Positions 9,870 through 20,401 of a DNA stretch of 64,000 nucleotides are shown one piece after another. Under the pieces are notes generated by a model. That model saw nothing but the letters and a program-made list of their open reading frames with translations, had not been told where the DNA came from and ran no database searches. The stretch's first letter is position 1, and each line of letters starts with the position of its first letter. Source of the DNA: Pomphorhynchus laevis (taxonomy: Eukaryota; Acanthocephala; Palaeacanthocephala; Echinorhynchida; Pomphorhynchidae); contig WNNJ02001415.1 in assembly GCA_012934845.2 (NCBI GenBank), forward strand, positions 272,280-336,279, in the 5' to 3' direction. Both the position numbers and the translations under genes were made by a program.

Positions 9870-11270
9870 AGATTACAGATATCCTCAACTCCTGGGTTCG
9901 CTTCCGGGAACATCCAAATCCCACTCGCCACTTTCCTCTGGAGTCTGCCAGCTTTTGACGAACAATCAGAGAAGAGAGGTTCCCATAACTATGCTTGTAG
10001 ACTCACCATCCGATATAGCCGGCAGTAACATTAGCCTTCGTTTATTTTTATCCAAGAAGAAACCGGTTACATGTCCAAAAGATCTGCGACATATTTCAAT
10101 CCAAAATTCCTTTATCTCCATTTACGAAAAAACGCTTGCGTGTAAAATCCGTTTAAGTAGGCGAAATTTTATCTCACCAAGTTTTCATGGATTGGTAAAA
10201 GGTCGCTTGGTCCATTCGGCAATAGGTAAAGTGTACCAGTTTTGTCAAGATTACTGCCATCAGCTTGATGTAGCCGTCTTTTGACGTTACTGATGCATTT
10301 GACCGCATCTCTATTCCCTTTGCTATCTCCTATCTAATGTCCCTCGTGCTGCCTGCGAGAATTGTTAACAGGGTGGAGACGTTGTTGTATACCAAGAAAT
10401 TTTTTTACGATGATGACCCTGATTAAGGTACAAGGATAACCTTGTACCCCAAGGATTTCCTATTTCTGCAATCTTATTTCTTGCTGCATCCGTTGTTCTG
10501 TTTAAATCTTTTCAACTTGATCAACATCTAGTGGTATATGCTGATCCCTGTATACAGAACGCAGGTGCAAGGATGCAGTCTCGGACATCAGTTGCTTTTT
10601 TTAAGATTAAAAGACGTACTAGCCAATTCCAATCTTTTACTAAACTCATCTAAATCGCAGATGATTATCTTTCAGTTCATTTATTTTATAAAAATTAAGC
10701 CTTTGACAATTGCATTCTGTTTCTATAATGTTTCTAATATTATCGTTACATATAGATTTTATTATATTACAATAACTGTCTATTATACAACTCAACCTAT
10801 CATAGTCTTCAATTAATTTTTGATTTATTGAACAAATGATATTTTTAGAAAAGCGCCACTGTCACAAAGCAAAAGCCAAAAATATTAGCAACCTCGCTCT
10901 CTCAACCATTTTGAACAATCAACCACTTTCAGTCTTATTAATTCGTGCAAGATACTTGGGGTTTACCGTTACGGTAAACTGAATTAGTGTCCTGAAGAGA
11001 GCTATCTGAAACGGATCATGCATCTATCATTATGTGGGAGCGCTGAGGTTCGCCTTTGGTGCATCTATGCAATCTCGGAATTAGTCGTCTTTTTAAGAGT
11101 ATGTCCCACAGAGAAAGGACCATGATTTCTTTAGTTCCTCATACCGAGACTACCGTCCATCGTGCGCTTATTTTGGGCTCTAAGGTGTATGGCAGACCCT
11201 AAATGGCTGCTTAGTAAAGCGTCGCATTGGTGTTTACTGGTGGGGCCTGATCCTTTCGCAATGATTGGAA
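9870..11270 (+). mobile_element. Family B element, degraded RT half and tail (B3)
   Basis: Collinear with 29,060-30,330 of the longer copy. Landmarks are GCCAGCTTTTGACGAACAAT, LRHISIQNSFISIYEKTLAC (10,090), KIRLSRRNFISPSFHGLVKG, the Phe-Asp-rich motif A region near 10,290 and the tail with GTGCGCTTATTTTGGGCTCT near 11,140. Many stops and frameshifts. A short Naiad-like segment interrupts it at 10,676-10,850, and part of the RT including the region after YADD is lost. Confidence 0.75.
10676..10850 (-). repeat. Naiad-like ORF1 patch inside B3
   Basis: Matches 20,630-20,715 and 20,938-21,030 joined together: TTTTACAATTGCATTCTG-like, TGTTTCTAATATTATCGTTA, then TTACAATAACTGTCTATTAT and TTGATTTATTGAAC. 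About 220 bases of the source are absent, and the two halves fuse near 10,763 in a TATT/TTATTA-rich context. It is flanked on both sides by family B sequence. Confidence 0.8.
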
Positions 11271-11930
11271 TACGACTTTAAAGTTAAAGGTTTTGTATTT
11301 TTACTCTATGTTATCATTTTTTTGAAAAAATCTTTATTAAAATACAATACACTTTTTTATAATGAAGGTTGTTTATATATAAAATATTACGTAAAAGTCA
11401 CTATATGCTACCAATACATTGGCTCTTCCAGTTGTATAGATGGGTTTAAGATCCAACCACATACGATAAAAACAATTATTCCCCGATAGATCTATTTGTA
11501 ATATATTCACAACATTAAAGAGTTGATTCTTATACTTAATCCATTAAAGGAAAATTTTAAAATACATCGTTTATTATATATTATATAATATATGATGTAT
11601 TTTAATTATATTATTCTATTATATTATCTATTATCTATCTATACACGATTTGTTTTACTGTCATGCTGTCATACTTCGTTATCTTGATAGAATGAATTCT
11701 TTTTTTAACAAACAATCCGTTCTCGATTCAAAAGTAAAAATAACCCAAAGAGAAAAACAAAGAACATAAACAGATTAGTCACGAACAGTTTTTTTACAAC
11801 GAATCGGTATCTTAATTGTATTTCCAAACTTGTCCACCTTTTTAGACTTGTTCTAGTAAGTTCTGAATAATCATTTGTTGATCCAGTGTCAATTTTTCTA
11901 TATGCTTTTTGAAAAAAAAACGATTTATTT
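11271..11930. other. AT-rich stretch between B3 and the first L2-like element
   Basis: No gene recognised. A palindromic run at about 11,568-11,602 (TTATTATATATTATATAATA) is the only clear structure. Confidence 0.35.
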
Positions 11931-13648
11931 TAACGTGGCAAATGCGTGCCAGCGCACGCTTACATGACCACAACAAAACAAGACTGTGAATCAGGTGTCG
12001 AGAAGGTGTGAACGGAGGAGGTGTTTGAATATGATAAAGGAGGGGGCGCGGCGGACGTCGAGAGGGAGTTGATTCCAGGCGAGTGAGGCGGCGACGAGGA
12101 AGGATCGGAGACCGTAGTTGTTGGAGTAATTAGGAACGTGGAGTAAGAGGGTATGACAGGAACGAAGCGATAGCGAGGTGGGGCGAGTATTGTCTAAGAA
12201 AGAAAGGTTGATGAACGATGGGGAGCCGACAGCGATGAGGCGAAGGTAACGAGAAGAAGGCGGAGTTTGATGCGGATGTGGATGGTGGGCCAGGAGAGTT
12301 GGGCAAAATATGTGGATGTGTGGTCGAAGCGACGGAGACGAAAGAGCACTCGAACGGCGGTGTTGATTATTCGTTGTAGGGGTAGGATGATGGATTTTGG
12401 AGAATTGGCAAAAAGGCTAAGGCAGTAATCGATTTTAAGGAAAAGAAGCGATGAAAGAAGAGACATACAAGAACGGAAGTCGATAAGGGGGCGGATACGG
12501 TGGATATCACGGAGAATTAAGTTAGATGAGCGGACCTTGTTACGGACGAAGGGTTTAAGGGAAAGGTGATCATCGAAATGGAAGCCTAAGAAAGTGAGAT
12601 TGTGGACTATGGGGATGATTGATGAGGCAAAATATACAGTGGGAGGAGATATGTTTGGTTTACGGGGGAGGATCCACATTATTTTGGACTTTTCGGGGTT
12701 TAGAACGAGATGGAGATTGGAGAGACGTTTGTAGATAGAAGAAATACAGTTGGAGGCAAAAAAGCCGATATCGTGTATGCGATGTGCGGGTGCATGAACA
12801 TAGATTAGAATGTCATCGGCGTATTGCATGACCTTAAAGGAGTAAGGTTAGATAAACGGAGATAGATCGCCAAGCAGAAGAGAGAAAAGCAGGGGACCTA
12901 GGACTGAACCTTGTGAGACCCCGCAAAAAATAGGGATGGGAGGGGAGGATGATGAATTGGAACAGACGCGAAAGGAATGGTCGGATAGATATGAGGCGAA
13001 CCATGCTACGGAGAAGGAAGAAAAGCCGTAATCATAACGAAGGCGAGAAAGGAGGACGGAGTGGTCGACAATGTCGAATGCGAAGGAGAGGTCGAGGGAG
13101 ATGAGAACACTATATAGAGCCTTGTCTCGAGAAATGAGTAAGTCGTTGTACACTTTTATGCATGCGATTTCTGTCGAGTGATTAGAGCGGAAAGCGGATT
13201 GGAAAGGAGGGTACAGATTGGATGATGAGAGATAAGCGTTGATTTGTATTAAGATGAGGCGTTCTAAGAGCTTTGAAAGAGTAGGGAGTAGTGAAATGGG
13301 GCGATAGCTAGAAGGAAGGGAGGGGTTGAGCGATTGTTTCTTAAGGAGGGGACGAACGATTGCGGATTTCCAGTGTGAAGGGAAGATACGACTGCGGATG
13401 GACGAGTTAAACAAGGTTGTGAGAAATGGGGATATCGATGAGCATATATATTTTAATATGTGAGTAGGCAGGGGATCGGCAGGTGAGGTTTTGTTGGGCA
13501 AGGACATGAGGACAGATGATACTTCTGTAGGTGATACAGGGAGAAGATGAAAGAGTTCCGGAAGGATGAGATTATACTGGGCAGAATGGGATAGGATGGA
13601 GACCGGGGTGTGAGAGAGCAACGTGGATACTTTAGTCTGGAGATACAG
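11931..13648 (-). mobile_element. L2/CR1-like non-LTR element, 5'-truncated
   Basis: Minus-strand RT with TSPADPLPTHILKYI, WKSAIVRPLLKKQSLNPSLP, SSYRPISLLPTLSKLLERLI, FQSAFRSNHSTEIACIKVYN, SLDLSFAFDIVDHSVLLSRL (motif A), GVSQGSVLGPLLFSLLLGDL and MQYADDILIYV (catalytic YADD). 'GSVLGPLLF' together with 'QSAFRSNHSTE' points to the L2/CR1 group. The frame runs from 13,621 to 12,194, interrupted by a single in-frame stop at 12,848-12,850 and otherwise continuous. The 3' end is GCATTTGCCACGTTAAAAT-like, the same end as the second copy near 17,520. It is inserted in family B copy B4, whose RT stops at 13,649. Confidence 0.9.
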
Positions 13649-15810
13649 CTAATGTTTGGGGAATATTTTTTAGAAATTAATATTGAGGTTAACATAAATA
13701 GTACTGGAGATAGAGGTGATCCCTTTGTACTCATTTTGTCATATAGGAAAACTTCTTTTCACTATCGTCTTGATAAAAATACCGTTTTGTCATCAACACA
13801 TTATAAACGCGGCTGATTAAGTAGCAGGGGAAATTGAAAATCGTTAAGGTATCAATAATACTGTCAATTGAGATGTTATCGAATGCAGCTTTAAAATCAA
13901 TTGCGATCAACAATCTTAAAAAGTTCTGACAATTAATCATTGAGCTATAAATGTTCGCGGTGGCAGTTTGTACAGATTTACCTTCGGTGAACCCATGAAT
14001 ACATTTGGGGATAATATCATATTTTTTTGGTTAATAATCGTATTTTAGCTGTCAATGCTCTTTCGTATATTGATATTAGTGCATTTTGAATGGCAATCGG
14101 TCTGAGCTGTGAGGGTTCTTTAATTGACTTCCGTTGGTTTTTTGCTAGCAAAATTCCTTTTGCTGTATTAATGGATTCCCATTCTTCGGCAAGACTATTT
14201 AACATTATGCTAGCCGTTTTTTCTCTTGAGATACTGTTCACTGCACTTGCCACTTTTGGACAGACTGAAAAACCATTGTCAGATCATTTATTTCCTCGGA
14301 CCCATACTGATAATGTGTCTAACATGCATAAATCTACTTTACCACGTATCAACTGTCTAAATGTAACTATGGGTGCTTTACATAGAGCTTTTTTCGAATG
14401 GTAGTTGATAATATTCGTCATAACATTCTCATATGAACTTTTAGCAATCCATTTCTTGACTGCCGATTTCCAATGTGTGGTTCTATTTGCTTTGATTGTT
14501 TTCCATTAATTGTTACAATTTGGTTGACACCGTCGAATGTGTTTCGTATCCTTTTCTAATTGTCACTTGGCATCGTGCTCTCTAGTAAATATTTGACCAA
14601 GATTCTTGAAACATATCTGAATTTTCCGGCAAAATAAAATGTTTTGCTGTTTTGAGTGTCCTTGTACTATCAAATTGACGATAAATTTGTAAACATTTGA
14701 CAAATGTTTGCAATCCCCTGTCAATTTCTTGTAGCGTATTTTGTTTTTGAAATTTAAGTAACAATTTGAAAGCAGCTATATTTAAATATGAGAAAATAAA
14801 AGGATCATTCAGCTGAGTTTTCGTACCGATCCTCCAAGTTAGACTATCGTGACCAGACACACAGTTCATACCTTGTTGATCCAATAGCGTTAGAACATAA
14901 TGATGTCCGGACCTATGAATCACCGCATCTAAAAACGAATCTATATCCCGTGTCAGCCAATGAAAGGTTGGGGAAGGTGTGCAGGCAACTATCATATATT
15001 CCCACTTATTTGCAATTGATTTAATCCAATGGCCAGTTGGATCATTACATCTCCAAACAAGCAGTCTACGCCCGATTCAATAATTGTGTGTATAAAATCC
15101 TTTGTGTATTTTAAATGTACATGTTTTGGCGAAATATAGATATTTGCCAACTTCAAGAACATGTTATTTATTCTTATCTTGAATATATTAATTGAACAAA
15201 TTTCATTACTTGAACTAAAAATCAGTATTGCGTGCCATGATGTATGTATTACTGTGGTAACACCACCTGAGTTAGTTGAAATTGGGGGTGAACAAAAAAC
15301 GTCATATTCTGGAGCAATTTGGCATTTCTGACGAAAATCACTGTGACCTTTTGTTTCTTGTAAAAAATAAATAATTTGAGGATCCATTTCCCGGAATAGA
15401 AATTAAGCACATTTTAATCATCCACAGTTCTACTGTTTTATTATCATAGATTGAAAACCTGTCATTTAATCTTAAGTTTTCCTCCAGGTTCCTCCATACC
15501 TGAAGTTTCACCTGTGAGATCTTTCATGTGAATATCGGAAGAATCACTTATAACTGGGGATGGATTGTTGACTGTATCTGTATTGCTTATACTGTATTCC
15601 CCCTCTTTGCGATGGATCTTCAAAATTGAAAGGCGTTTCCGTTTCTTGGTGGCCAACTGTCTTTTAAGCGACGCTTTCTGGTAGATGGGTTGTGTTGTGC
15701 TTTCTGTACCACTTTAACAGATACGTCATCAACATTAACTATCGAATTTATTTTCTGATTTATACTTTCTCCGGATATGCTATCTGACAAGTTTTGTAAT
15801 AGCATTCCTA
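13649..15810 (-). mobile_element. Family B element, degraded copy (B4)
   Basis: In the minus direction: an ORF1 C-terminal Lys/Ser-rich region (15,805-15,462), endonuclease pieces (15,387-14,992: IYFLQETKGHSD, SGGVTTVIHTSWHAI, LKLANIYISPKHVHLKY, GDVMIQ), the linker region (14,995-14,582), then RT: QLRPIAIQNALISIYERALT (14,140), LLIAIDFKAAFDNISID (13,900) and STKGSPLSPVLFML (13,730). The order and motifs match B5. It is split by several frameshifts, and the RT stops where the L2-like element begins. Confidence 0.8.
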
Positions 15811-15844
15811 TTTTCTTCTCGAAATTATTTAGCTCGTCTGTAAT

Positions 15845-15955
15845 TCTTTTATTAATAATTTTTTATTATTAATAAAATAATTAATAATAAACTTAATTAA
15901 TTAATAATTAATTAATAATATTAATTATTAATTAATTAATAATTAATTAATTAAC
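15845..15955. repeat. Palindromic ATTAAT-rich tract
   Basis: About 110 bases composed almost wholly of ATTAAT/TAATTA units, self-complementary over much of the length. It marks the upstream side of B4. Confidence 0.8.
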
Positions 15956-16104
15956 TTTCTCCGTATTTGTGATGCTTTTATTATTTTCTATTTTTTCTGC
16001 AGTGAACCAGCCAATTAAGCCACGCTTTTATGTGCTGTTGAAACATTTTTTGTTTGCTTTTTTTATGTTGAACAATTTATTAAAACTAAACATATTAACT
16101 TAGG

Positions 16105-17449
16105 TTCCCGCAAATGGGCCTCAAATTGAAATTTACGATCCCAGACTGGGCAATATAATAGAAAAAAGTTTCTCAATGTGAAACAGTAGTTAACTCTGCC
16201 ATCCGAATAGTCGCAGAGATCGTTCTTTGTGCGCTAAAGCATAATCGCCTTCGTATGTCAGAAATGCAGTTTGCGTACGATTGTTTGCTTTTGATGGCAA
16301 TATATCGTGCAGCTTTTCTTAATAAGAGATCCAATTCTCTCCCAATTCCAGCAGCAGTCGAAACAATGGCTGGTATGAAAATCCCATCCTCCACCAGTGA
16401 AACACGCTCGCCATATTTAGCCATCTTGCGATTTGAATGATAGTCGAATGTGGAACTGACAGTTTGGTGAGCATAGGATGGAGCTAAATGGTTGAATACG
16501 CAAATGTCGACATAAGACCGCTCCATCCTACCCTCTGAAAAATTCATACACACAATGTCCATTCTCGCATATCTATCCCTCGTTATAATGCTAGATGCAA
16601 ACACTATACCCTCATCTACTGGTCGTAATTCCACTTCCCGATCCATGCGATCATGCGCCTCACTTAGTATCGAGCCGATCGTGTCGCGTATGGCGTTGTG
16701 TCTGATAATTGTTCCGCCGCCGACTCTACAAGAGAGTACATGTCTTAAGTTAAACACTTCTGAACATCGACAAATTCCCTTACTTTTAATTGGTATATTG
16801 TATCTTATCGCAAGTGCATCCAAAAACTGTTGCTTTTGTAAATAAAATCCAGACGGTTTTGAAGGAATAGATGTCAACCAAATTGAGGCATTCTTCTGTG
16901 CAGCATGCTGTATACTTCGAGCCATTTCTTCACTTGCATTTTCCAAAATTTGTTTCTTAAGTTGCTCGTATATATTCCGATTATTTTTCCGGTAACCATC
17001 ACAAAGATCCTTTAGTATTTCCCCAATTTCAGAACTGTTACTATGAATAACGTTTGCATTCGCTATTAGATGTGATTGTTTAAAAACCTCTTCTGCGTTG
17101 GCTGATGGATCTATTATGCCTAAACCTTAATCTCTGGCGGGTAGTTTAATAATATCTCGAAGCTCTAACGTTAACACTCCCAATCCCATAATGCTCGGTA
17201 TCAACTTCAGGAAAATATCATCAACTAAGCCTCTGAACCATGATGAACTTACTTTTGTAGTGCGCACCAGATGTGTCCGTTGAAACTGAATCGTTCGTGT
17301 TAGCAATATATAAGCAGCATATGGATCCAAGTCTGCTAAATCACAAAGATGCTGTATCTGTACTCGCCAGGAGTTAATTGAACACATGACTTGACACTCA
17401 CGATATGCATCATATCCGATAAATCCTCCCGAGACCTTGGGAGGATTTA
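16105..17449 (-). pseudogene. RT C-terminus with zinc finger and nuclease-like domain
   Basis: Minus-strand frames at 17,387-17,127 and 16,946-16,173 are two parts of one protein, split by a stop near 17,127 and sequence between that stays readable. The upstream part has the thumb-like YAAYILLTRTIQFQRTHL and SIMGLGVLTLELRDIIKLPA. The downstream part has IWLTSIPSKPSGFYLQKQQF, CRCSEVFNLRHVLSC (a C-x-C...H-x4-C zinc site), an RHNAIRD motif, REVELRPVDEG, RMDIVC and YVDICVFNHLAPSY, then ISTAAGIGRELD-like. A zinc site, RHN, and two Asp-containing strands recall the restriction-enzyme-like domain of R2-type elements, and animal proteins with this exact layout exist, but I cannot assign the clade firmly. 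The 5' end is truncated at a small palindrome (17,420-17,449). Confidence 0.75.
17420..17449. repeat. 11-bp perfect inverted repeat at a 5' truncation point
   Basis: TAAATCCTCCC, eight bases of loop, then GGGAGGATTTA. The inner arm is part of the coding sequence (Gly-Gly-Phe-Ile-Gly), and the outer arm is its inverted copy at the edge of the element. Confidence 0.85.
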
Positions 17450-17514
17450 TATTATCATTAATAATATTTATTATTTATTATAATATTGTTATTTATTAAT
17501 AATAATACAAATTT

Positions 17515-18592
17515 ATTTAATGTGGCAAATGCGTAATAGCTGTACACTTACAAGTCCACAAACAAAAATGAGAAAGTCAAGCAGATAAATTGTTAAAATG
17601 GGATCGGATTTGTCGTTTGAAGCACGGCAAGGAAGTTGATTGGCGTATATGAATGGGCAGATGGTTCCACGATAGAGGAGCAGCCACAATGAAGGAGCGG
17701 AGTCCAAAGGAGGTAGAGTTGTTTGGGACATGTAAAAGAAGGGAATTACAGAAACGCAAAGAACAGTAAACAGGACGAGAATTATCAATAAAAGGAAGAT
17801 TGAGAAATGAAGGGGTATGAAAAGTTACAAGGCGGAAAGCAACGATAAGAAGACGAATTTGAACACGACAATAAATTGTAGGCAAATCGAGAGAAGCAAG
17901 ATGGTAGGATGTATGATCAAAACGACGAAGACGGAGGAGAATTCGGACGGCTGCGTTGACGATGCGTTGTAGGGAAATAAGAGTGGATTTAGGTGAGTTG
18001 GAAAATAGACTAAGACAATAATTGAGTCTAGAAAAAAGCAGAGATGATATGAGAGTCATACAAGAAGGGAAATCGATCAATCTACGAACTTGACGGAGGT
18101 TGCGGAGTATCAAGGTAGATGAGCGTACTTTATCTCTAACGAAAGGTTTAAGTGAAAGTCGGTTGTCAAAATGGAAGCCTAGGAAAACGAGATTATCAAC
18201 GATAGGAAGAATTGTAGAATTTAAGGATACGGAGGGAGGTTTGAAGCCGAGGCGTCGAGGTAGGATCCACATAATTTTGGATTTATCAGGATTCAGAGAA
18301 AGGCGAAGGGAAGAAAGATGATTGGAAATTGAGACAAGACAGTCCGAAGCGGAGACACTAAGATCGTGAATACGATAAACAGGTGCATGAGCATAGATGA
18401 GAAATGTCATCAGCATATTGCATAAAATGGAAGTTAAATTTATGAGAAATCGAAGACAAATCACCAAGAAGAAGAGAGAAAAGTATAGGGCCTAATACGG
18501 AGCCTTGTGGAACACCGGACGGAATGAACAAAGGATGGGAGAGAGAAGAGTTAGAATATACGCGAAATGTACGGTTTGATAGATATGAAGAA
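17515..18592 (-). mobile_element. L2/CR1-like element, 3' half (second copy)
   Basis: The minus strand carries, from 18,592, SYLSNRTFRVYSNSSLSHP, GVPQGSVLGPILFSLLLGDL, MQYADD-like sequence (one base off frame) and the frame 18,467-17,577 with LIYAHAPVYRIHDLS, CLVSISNHLSSLRLSLNPDK, LVFLGFHFDNRLSLKPF and RIVNAAVRILLRLRRFDHTS. The C-terminus is complete and the 3' end GCATTTGCCACATTAAAT lies near 17,520. Its 5' half is at 22,432-24,960; the Naiad-like element sits between the two. Confidence 0.9.
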
Positions 18593-18761
18593 ATTAAATC
18601 AGCTAACTGAGTCTACGTATTGTTATATAATTATAAAATAAACAAAACATAATAATGCTAAATTAAAATTTAATAATTAAATAATAAAATTAATAATTGT
18701 TTTTAGATTTTCCATAATTTAAATCAAGTTAAAAAAAATAAAAAAAATAAAAAAATAAAAA

Positions 18762-18792
<31 letters not shown>

Positions 18793-18895
18793 AAAATTAA
18801 AATAAACGTCATTTTTATGAATTGACTAATAAATAACAGACGTTGTATCAGAATAAGAATTAGAGGTCATCAGGAGGAACTGCTATGCTATCAGG
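18593..18895 (-). repeat. 3' terminal repeat of the Naiad-like element
   Basis: Direct repeat of 22,146-22,430. Both begin AAATTAAATCAGCTAACTGA on the plus strand, continue through an A/T microsatellite of different length (A4T-type units near 18,735-18,800), and reach GAATTAGAGGTCATCA, GAGGAACTGCTATGCTAT and GGTTTC. Beyond that only this copy continues, into the 3' tail of the element. Confidence 0.9.
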
Positions 18896-18928
18896 TTTCG
18901 GCCCTAACTCCTCTACCCAACATAGCAG
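18874..18928 (-). ncRNA. Pseudoknot-like arrangement in the Naiad-like 3' tail
   Basis: On the plus strand the order is GAGGA (18,874), CTGCTATG (18,880), TCCTC (18,909), CATAGCAG (18,921). GAGGA can pair with TCCTC and CTGCTATG with CATAGCAG, and the pairs interleave, as in an H-type pseudoknot. The diverged copy at 2,392-2,451 keeps GCTAT/ATAGC and extends the other stem to CGAGGA/TCCTCG in the same interleaved order. An RT-binding or catalytic role is a guess. Confidence 0.4.
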
Positions 18929-19002
18929 CGGGGCCAAATACATGCTAATGATGTATTTCCTCTGAAATAACTATCTAGTATCTTATTCTAATGCAAAGTA
19001 TA

Positions 19003-19690
19003 TTATTTATTATCCATCCATAAAAATTTGCCACTTAAGAGTTTAAATTTATTCTTTATATTATTGTGTTGATTTATATATTTTACAATTTTCTGCTTGA
19101 TGTTAGTTTTATAGTAACCTAGTTTAAAATATGTATCTATTAAATTATTTAAATGATTTTGAAGAAAGCCAATATCATTACATATTGTTGCAATTCTTAA
19201 AATTTCATTATTTAATGTATTATATTTTATATTATATGGTATGCATGAATGCTCATGCAAAAATATGTTTCTTGTAAATTTAAATATGTCATCTTTACGA
19301 TATAAATTAATAGTAGTTTTAGTTAATGTTAATTTAATGTTCATATCTAGATATACACCTTCTTTATCATTAATATTGGTTTTGTTAAGAATAAGGCTTT
19401 CTGGATAAATGTGCTCACTAATTGAATAAAAATTATTAGAATTAAATACACATATATCATCAATGTATCGAAACATATATTTCATATATTTATATTGTTT
19501 AGATTTAGTTTTTACACAGTTATGAACAAATTCATATTCTATAAAGCTTAAAAACAAGTCAGCTATAATTGGGCTACTATTACCACCCATTGGAACACCT
19601 TTTACTTGTCTAAATATAGATGTCCCTACTTTTAAATAATTTTGATTTATCAAAATATTTAAGGATTCTATTAATTCAATTTTATCCGTA
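19003..19690 (-). pseudogene. Naiad-like RT, C-terminal part
   Basis: Palm motifs QVKGVPMGGNSSPIIADLFL (motif B region) and MFRYIDDICVF (catalytic YIDD) are present, followed by a Lys/Asn-rich thumb to the stop at 19,003. The reading joins the upstream RT frame through a one-base shift near 19,705-19,715 rather than by a missing segment. The first clear residues are KYKYTDKIELIESLNILINQ upstream of the GVPMGG block. Apart from that shift the RT looks complete, so the copy is fairly young. Confidence 0.85.
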
Positions 19691-19699
19691 TATTTATAT

Positions 19700-20401
19700 T
19701 TACTTTGATGGTTTAATTTTTGTTAGATATGCGTTATAGTTATTATAAGATATATATGTATATCTTTTTCCGAATATAAGATTAATTAATTTTACTAACG
19801 CTTCTTTAATATCTACTAAATCTAGATTTGTATAAAGCGTACTAAAATCGTATGTATTTATATTTTGAAAATTTATTCCTTTTGTCTGTTCTAAAAATTC
19901 TTTTGTAGAATTAATACTGAAATAGTGTTTTATACCAGTATTAATTTCGATTACCTTGCAATATTTTTTAAAGTGTGCTTTAATTACTTTAAGTATTTTA
20001 TTCATATAGACAGAAAGTGGTTTTAATGTACATTTAAACGCACTACATATGAACCTAGGTTTTATTGGATTTTTATGTAATTTTGGATTCCAATATAATA
20101 TAGGTATAGTTTTATTATCTAATTCAACCTTTATACCCTTTTTATCCATTATAGAACAGTGACTTGTAATAATTGTTTCTAAACTCAACTCACTACGTTC
20201 ATATGTTGGATTTACATTTAAATCATTAGAATTAACCTCTTTCATTAGTATATCATAATAAAGCTTTTTGCATATGAAGACAAAGTTATTACTAGCTTTA
20301 TCAATAGTTGTTATTATATAGTTATCCTTTAATTTAGTAAGTTCTTTATACATATCTTTATTAATTTTATCTTTCCTTTTATAATTGTTTGTTATTTTCA
20401 T
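19700..20401 (-). CDS. Naiad-like RT, N-terminal part
   Basis: Frame of 233 residues with NYIITTIDKASNNFVFICKK, IPILYWNPKLHKNPIKPRFI (the 'PK-HK-P-K-R' block of PLE RTs) and NINTYDFSTLYTNLDLVDIK (motif A). It opens with ATG at 20,401-20,399, overlapping the TGA that ends the GIY-YIG frame as ATGA, and a TAA lies immediately upstream in the same frame. It ends at 19,700 because of a one-base frameshift. See the findings for the ATGA join. Confidence 0.8.
   Translation of the reverse strand: MKITNNYKRKDKINKDMYKELTKLKDNYIITTIDKASNNFVFICKKLYYDILMKEVNSNDLNVNPTYERSELSLETIITSHCSIMDKKGIKVELDNKTIPILYWNPKLHKNPIKPRFICSAFKCTLKPLSVYMNKILKVIKAHFKKYCKVIEINTGIKHYFSINSTKEFLEQTKGINFQNINTYDFSTLYTNLDLVDIKEALVKLINLIFGKRYTYISYNNYNAYLTKIKPSK

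Noticed and set aside
18866-18900. CTGATGA and GAAAC on the minus strand of the Naiad-like tail as a hammerhead
   Set aside because: The blocks are in an order and spacing that cannot form both remaining stems, and CTGATGA is not conserved in the 2.4 kb and 22.4 kb copies.
20398-20401. TGA at the end of the Naiad-like nuclease frame as a selenocysteine codon
   Set aside because: The RT lies in a different frame, so read-through of TGA would not reach it, and no SECIS-like element was recognised.
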